From assembly GCA_900754805.1 (NCBI GenBank), contig CAAEEE010000130.1, forward strand, positions 1 to 9,539: DNA of 9,539 nt. The letters run 5' to 3'. Both the position numbers and the translations under genes were made by a program. Positions within the stretch are counted from its first letter, which is position 1. Each line of letters opens with the position of its first letter. Of this stretch, positions 6,412 to 9,539 are shown piece after piece. Below the pieces are notes generated by a model. That model did no database searches. It was not told where the DNA came from and worked only from the letters and a program-made list of their open reading frames with translations. The DNA comes from Clostridia bacterium (GTDB lineage Bacteria; Bacillota; Clostridia; Peptostreptococcales; Anaerovoracaceae).

Positions 6412-6773
6412 TTTCCTAATTGCGATGAAGCCTTTTCCTTGGGCTTATGCTTTGCGGCCTGAACCGTACTCGTTAAATCTAAATGTTCGAATCCTTCTCC
6501 AATGATTTCGAATGCAGACGTTAAAATGATGAATGCTGCTGGATCGTACTTATTAACAATACTTTTGAGCTTCGGCATCTCATTTGGCTTTACCACGGTC
6601 AGCAGAATTGATTTTTTTCCTCCGCTGAACATTCCTGTTCCTTCGAGAAGGGTAGTTCCTCGACCCATATCATAAAGAATTGCATTCGAAATTTTATCGA
6701 AATTTTTATCGATAAAAATGTAAAACATATCTGCTTTATTAAACCCGCATCCCCACTTTATTTTCTCGTATCC
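6408..6773 (-). pseudogene. 5'-truncated YitT-family protein (C-terminal DUF2179 domain only)
   Basis: The frame from the ATG at 6728 encodes 106 residues matching the soluble C-terminal domain (DUF2179) of YitT-type membrane proteins: MGRGTTLLEGTGMFSG, then LLTVVKPNEMPKLKSIV and YDPAAFIILT. Whole family members are about 280 residues with several membrane helices first; those are absent. Family-like sequence continues upstream of the ATG (GFNKADMFYIFIDK) back to a TAG at 6774-6776, and the ATG has no good ribosome site. Both facts suggest that the front of the gene was lost, rather than a natural short gene. The surviving frame has no internal stop, so loss may be recent, or the domain may still be made from a weak start. 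The C-terminal tail (KHKPKEKASSQLGN) is basic and unremarkable. Confidence 0.7.
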
Positions 6774-6830
6774 CTAATATACATTCCTAAATTTCAAAAA
6801 TCAATAGAAATTTCGCCAAAGTTTTCTTTC

Positions 6831-6863
6831 TTTAATTTTTCTTTAATTTTTATGCCTTATAAT
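6831..6863 (+). promoter_or_regulatory. PepSY gene promoter with TTTAAT direct repeats
   Basis: TTTAAT (6831-6836), 5 bases, TTTAAT (6842-6847), 10 bases, then a perfect TATAAT (6858-6863). The tandem 11-base unit TCTTTAATTTT covers the place where a -35 should be, and no normal -35 exists, so an activator bound to the repeats is likely. A small hairpin (CTCGC-AAAC-GCGAG, 6887-6900) lies in the leader just before the AAGGAG ribosome site at 6908-6913. Confidence 0.6.
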
Positions 6864-6921
6864 GAAACCATAAAAGAGATAACAGCCTCGCAAACGCGAG
6901 AGTTCGAAAGGAGTATGAACG

Positions 6922-7851
6922 ATGAAAAAAGTAACACAGCTGCTGAATACACCGGCTAAAATAGCAGGATTTGCAGCCTGCGCAACCCTTCTCATTGCCA
7001 TAATTGTTTTCGCTGCAATTCAGGCGAGCGCCGGCATTGACGAAAATAAAAGTATTGGCATGGATAAAGGCGTGAATGTCGCCCTTGAGAATGCAGGCTT
7101 CAAGGCGGAGGATGTAGAAAACCTCAGCGCCCACTACGATACAGAGGATGGGATTTCCGTATACGAAGTTAGTTTCACAGCAGGGGGCTATGAATACGAG
7201 TATCTTGTCAGAGCCTCAAACGGCAAAATAATCGAGGCGGATAGGGATGCTTCCGACAGAAAAACAGAAATCAAAGATTCTTCCAAGGATAATGCACAAA
7301 GCAGCGACTCTACCTCTTCATCCAAAATTACATTAAAAGAGGCAAAGAATATTGCACTCAAGCACGCAGGTCTTTCCTCCGGCAACGTGTCCTTTGTAAA
7401 GGCAGAAAAAGATTATGAAGATGGTGTTTTAGTATACGAAGTTGAATTTTATAGCGGAAACACGGAATATGATTATGAAATCAAGGCCGCAACCGGAGAA
7501 ATCTTATCCTTCGATAAGGATATTGAAAACTACACCATTCCTTCGAATACTTCCGACAATTCTGGCAAAAATACAACATCTTCCAAGCCTTCTTCCAGCT
7601 ACATCGGAATCGATAAAGCAAAATCCATTGCCTTAAAAGATGCCGGACTTTCCGCTTCCTCCGTTACCTTCACGAAAGCAAAGCTCGACAGGGAAGATGG
7701 TATCCGCGTTTACGAAATCGAATTCTTTACGCGCGATATGGAATATGAATACGAAATTAATGCGACGTCAGGAAAAATACGGGATAAGGACATCGAGTTC
7801 AATGATGATTGGGACGATGATGACTGGGATGACGACGATTGGGATGACTAA
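6922..7851 (+). CDS. membrane-anchored protein with three PepSY domains and an Asp/Trp tail
   Basis: This 309-residue surface protein has a short basic N-terminus and one hydrophobic helix (about 14-34), likely an uncleaved anchor, with the rest outside the cell. Three PepSY-type repeats follow at about 47-107, 136-198 and 228-290. Each has an A..IAL..AG helix, a DGI.VYE.EF strand and a closing Y.YE..A..GKI hairpin. Ser/Asn/Asp-rich linkers separate them (108-135, 199-227). The tail from 294 is NDDWDDDDWDDDDWDD, three DDWDD units that could bind cations or act as an electrostatic handle. PepSY domains are known as peptidase propeptide or inhibitor modules; in Bacillus subtilis, PepSY genes ykoI and ykoJ flank the two-component pair ykoGH, a comparable layout. 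The AAGGAG 8 bases before the ATG fixes the start. Its exact role is unknown. Confidence 0.88.
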   Translation: MKKVTQLLNTPAKIAGFAACATLLIAIIVFAAIQASAGIDENKSIGMDKGVNVALENAGFKAEDVENLSAHYDTEDGISVYEVSFTAGGYEYEYLVRASNGKIIEADRDASDRKTEIKDSSKDNAQSSDSTSSSKITLKEAKNIALKHAGLSSGNVSFVKAEKDYEDGVLVYEVEFYSGNTEYDYEIKAATGEILSFDKDIENYTIPSNTSDNSGKNTTSSKPSSSYIGIDKAKSIALKDAGLSASSVTFTKAKLDREDGIRVYEIEFFTRDMEYEYEINATSGKIRDKDIEFNDDWDDDDWDDDDWDD

Positions 7852-7857
7852 AGGGAA

Positions 7858-7891
7858 GCGGTCTGCAAAACGATGCAGACCGCGTTTTTTT
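7858..7891 (+). terminator. Rho-independent terminator of the PepSY gene
   Basis: A perfect 10-bp stem, GCGGTCTGCA (7858-7867) with TGCAGACCGC (7874-7883), has loop AAACGA and is followed by G and seven T. It starts 7 bases after the stop. For the CoA-transferase arriving from the other side the same hairpin lacks a clean U-run, so it is at best a weak terminator in that direction. Confidence 0.95.
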
Positions 7892-7909
7892 AATTCGTCT
7901 TTTTTGAAT

Positions 7910-9265
7910 TTACAGACATTTGCTGGAATTTTTCCAAATTCCCATCTTTTCTGCCTCTTTAATCAAATCCTCCCTAAAGTCTGGATGTGCGATGCTGATC
8001 AAAAGCTCCGCTCTTTCCCATGTGGACTTACCCTTGAGGTCAACATCACCATACTCGGTTACGATATGGTTTGTTGCCATTCTCGGCGTGGTTACGATAG
8101 CACCCTTCGGAAGTACCGGTGAAATCAGAGATTCCAGCTTACCATCCTTGCCAACTCTGGTGGATGGTGTGCAGAGAAAGCTTTCACCTCCTCTGGACTG
8201 ATAAGCACCGAGTACGAAGTCAAGCTGTCCGCCGGTTCCGCTGATCTGCTGGTGACCTGCCGATTCGGAACATACCTGTCCATACAAGTCAACCTGAATG
8301 CAGCTGTTGACGGAAATGAAATTCGGAATCTGGGCAATCGTTGCGATGTTATTTACATAGTCAACCGGGGCATTGCAGCAGATTGGGTTATCATCAATAA
8401 AATCATACAAACGCTTGCTGCCGCCGGCAAAGGTGTATACTGCTTTGCCTTTGTCAATCGGCTTGTTTCCGGTTAGTTTGCCGGCTTCAAACAAATCAAC
8501 ATAAGCGTCTGTAAACATCTCGGTGTGTGCGTTGATATTTCTTAAATCAGAATCTGCAATCATCTGTCCGATACAAAGCGGAAGGCTTCCGATTCCGAGC
8601 TGAAGTGTACTGTGGCTCTTTATTTTATTAACTACATGCGCTGCGATTTTCTTATCGATTTCAGACGGTTCTTTGGTCGGAAGTTCCGCAAGCGGAGTGT
8701 TGCTTCCTTCAACGATATAGTCAATTCCGTAAAGATTGAGCTGTGTCTGATAGCCATGCGCAATCGGCATGTTTTCATTGACTTCTACGATAATTTTCTT
8801 TGCGCCTTTAATTACGCCCCACATGTCTGCAACCTGCGGTCCTAAATTAAAGTTACCATGTTTGTCCATAGGTGCAACTTGGAACATAGCGATATCCACT
8901 TCGTTGTTGTTGTTTACCCAGAAAAGCGGCAACTCGCAGAACAGCATCGGGATATACCAGCAGCGTCCATCCTTATTCATCTTTCTATCATGTACATTAA
9001 AATGCGCAGAGGCGAAACGAACCTGCTCGTTGCTTGTAGTTGCCAGATAGGTTTCAAACGGTTTTTCACGAATAGTTACCGTACTGATAACTGTAATGTC
9101 GCGAAGCTCATCTGCACGTTTTGCAATCGCCTTGTCAATGTCAATGATGGAGCCGCATCCCAGTCCAAAATGCAGACGGTCACCGTTTTTTACCATTGCC
9201 GCTGCCTGATCTGCAGTAATCAGTTTCTTTTTATACTCCATACTTAAATCTGATACTTTATACAT
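7910..9265 (-). CDS. acyl-CoA:acetate CoA-transferase, butyryl-CoA transferase-like
   Basis: This 451-residue cytoplasmic enzyme belongs to the acetyl-CoA hydrolase/transferase family (4-hydroxybutyrate and butyryl-CoA:acetate CoA-transferases). It moves CoA between an acyl-CoA and acetate through a glutamyl-CoA intermediate. The catalytic glutamate should be E249 in HTEMFTD. Other family blocks are FQVAPMDKHGNFN (128-140), VEVNENMP (160-167), LQLGIG (221-226), SGTGGQLDF (342-350) and LISIAHPDF (422-430). Many blocks closely resemble those I recall from gut butyryl-CoA:acetate transferases. The FTWNSWHM stretch used to detect classical but genes is replaced near 84-93 by FASAHFNVHD, so the acyl specificity (butyryl, propionyl or other) is uncertain. 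The ATG at 9265 has GAGAGG and AGGAAG upstream; the next ATG (9241) has none. It stands alone, with its own promoter and a Rex-like site. Confidence 0.88.
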   Translation of the reverse strand: MYKVSDLSMEYKKKLITADQAAAMVKNGDRLHFGLGCGSIIDIDKAIAKRADELRDITVISTVTIREKPFETYLATTSNEQVRFASAHFNVHDRKMNKDGRCWYIPMLFCELPLFWVNNNNEVDIAMFQVAPMDKHGNFNLGPQVADMWGVIKGAKKIIVEVNENMPIAHGYQTQLNLYGIDYIVEGSNTPLAELPTKEPSEIDKKIAAHVVNKIKSHSTLQLGIGSLPLCIGQMIADSDLRNINAHTEMFTDAYVDLFEAGKLTGNKPIDKGKAVYTFAGGSKRLYDFIDDNPICCNAPVDYVNNIATIAQIPNFISVNSCIQVDLYGQVCSESAGHQQISGTGGQLDFVLGAYQSRGGESFLCTPSTRVGKDGKLESLISPVLPKGAIVTTPRMATNHIVTEYGDVDLKGKSTWERAELLISIAHPDFREDLIKEAEKMGIWKNSSKCL

Positions 9266-9300
9266 CTTCCTATTTTCCTCTCACATTCACTTTTTAAACA

Positions 9301-9318
9301 TTGTTAAATTTTCAACAT
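9301..9318. promoter_or_regulatory. candidate Rex (NADH/NAD+ sensor) operator
   Basis: TTGTTAA-ATTT-TCAACAT matches the clostridial Rex consensus TTGTTAA-N4-TTAACAA at 12 of 14 fixed positions. It lies just downstream of the predicted transcript start (near 9321) of the CoA-transferase, where a repressor would block transcription. Rex is known to repress butyrate and alcohol pathway genes in clostridia when NADH is low. No rex gene is in this window. Confidence 0.5.
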
Positions 9319-9327
9319 AGCAAATAC

Positions 9328-9356
9328 AGTATACAATACTTTTAAGAAAATAACAA
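9328..9356 (-). promoter_or_regulatory. promoter of the CoA-transferase gene
   Basis: On the minus strand TTGTTA (9351-9356) is followed after 17 bases by TATACT (9328-9333, 5/6). A/T-rich sequence with a 14-bp palindrome (9365-9378) lies directly upstream and could act as an UP-like element. The leader of about 55 bases contains the Rex-like site. Confidence 0.6.
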
Positions 9357-9447
9357 CCTTAGGAAAGAAAATTTTCTTATTTTTTTACGGTATATTTTTT
9401 TATTTTTTAGAAAAAGAAAAGAAACACTACTATTTTTCGTCAGTATG

Positions 9448-9456
9448 TGGTATGAT
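9448..9456 (+). promoter_or_regulatory. extended -10 promoter of the tRNA-like gene
   Basis: TGG-TATGAT is an extended -10 box (TGnTATnAT form). The -35 region is poor. The predicted start near 9463 lies about 27 bases before the tRNA-like sequence. Confidence 0.5.
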
Positions 9457-9489
9457 AGAAAAGGTCTTAGACTTTCACTAACTTAATAT

Positions 9490-9539
9490 GTCTCCGTAGT
9501 TAAATGGATAAGCGAACCTCGTTTCACCTGCGAAATCAA
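9490..9539 (+). tRNA. 5' part of a tRNA-like gene, isotype unresolved
   Basis: The sequence opens GTCTCCG-TA-GTTAAATGGATA, which is the acceptor strand, positions 8-9 and D-arm I associate with bacterial tRNA-Arg genes (conserved GG in the D-loop). The window ends after 50 bases, before the T-arm and 3' acceptor strand. The region that should be the anticodon arm does not fold cleanly: the best 5-bp attempt (CTCGT/GCGAA around TTCACCT) has one mismatch and a pyrimidine at position 37. A TTTC that could give U33 plus a Glu anticodon has no pairing stem. It may be an unusual, degenerate or sequence-error-affected tRNA, so I assign no amino acid. Confidence 0.45.

Noticed and set aside
6702..6719. 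Perfect 18-bp palindrome ATTTTTATCGATAAAAAT
   Set aside because: It lies inside the YitT fragment and encodes IFIDKN, a conserved part of that domain, so coding constraint plus A/T richness explains it better than an operator.
7640..8122. Plus-strand 160-codon frame across the PepSY end and the CoA-transferase start of frame
   Set aside because: It passes through the terminator hairpin and is out of frame with two strong genes; low-complexity Met/Thr stretch reflects the Asp/Trp codons in another frame.
9328..9340. AGTAT-ACA-ATACT inverted repeat over the CoA-transferase -10 box
   Set aside because: Short, A/T-rich, and explained by the -10 sequence itself.
9365..9378. 14-bp palindrome AAGAAAATTTTCTT followed by T-rich sequence
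   Set aside because: Almost all A/T, so a weak hairpin; no gene ends nearby on the plus strand that would need a terminator. Mentioned only as possible UP-like DNA.

Overview
The window reads as chromosomal DNA of an anaerobic, low-to-mid-GC Firmicute of the class Clostridia, probably an acetate- or butyrate-metabolising member of the Eubacteriales. Signs are the WalJ/VicX-RlmH gene pair, a clostridial-type RNase H1, a ferredoxin-like protein divergent from a Crp/Fnr regulator, Gram-positive style promoters and Shine-Dalgarno sites, and an acyl-CoA:acetate CoA-transferase close to the butyryl-CoA type. No insertion sequence, CRISPR array or phage gene was seen. The genus cannot be named from this sequence alone.

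Left part (1-3012). A cut-off minus-strand gene begins at 61. Next come rlmH (322-801) and a vicX/walJ metallo-hydrolase (813-1625), a tight minus-strand pair. Upstream of vicX a compact divergent promoter region, with two -35 boxes on nearly the same bases, drives rnhA (1744-2289) the other way. rnhA converges, 3 bases apart, on a Crp/Fnr-family regulator (2293-2952, minus).

Middle (2953-6411). The Crp regulator is divergent from an iron-sulphur protein gene (3083-3820), and a Crp-style palindrome lies in the shared region. Then comes a plus-strand run: thioredoxin trxA (3923-4228), an OmpR-family response regulator (4280-4990) and its histidine kinase (4987-6411), the last two overlapping by ATGA.

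Right part (6408-9539). A minus-strand fragment holds only the C-terminal domain of a YitT-type membrane protein. It is followed by a plus-strand membrane-anchored protein with three PepSY domains and an Asp/Trp tail (6922-7851), closed by a strong terminator. A minus-strand CoA-transferase (7910-9265) carries a Rex-like operator downstream of its promoter. The plus-strand 5' part of a tRNA-like gene runs off the end.

The most interesting inference is a small regulatory circuit. The promoter regions upstream of trxA (heading the trxA-regulator-kinase run) and of the PepSY gene share the same layout: TTTAAT, 5 bases, TTTAAT, 10 bases, then a -10 box. This is the 11-base direct-repeat pattern typical of OmpR-family regulators. 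It suggests that the two-component system controls itself, thioredoxin and the surface PepSY protein together.
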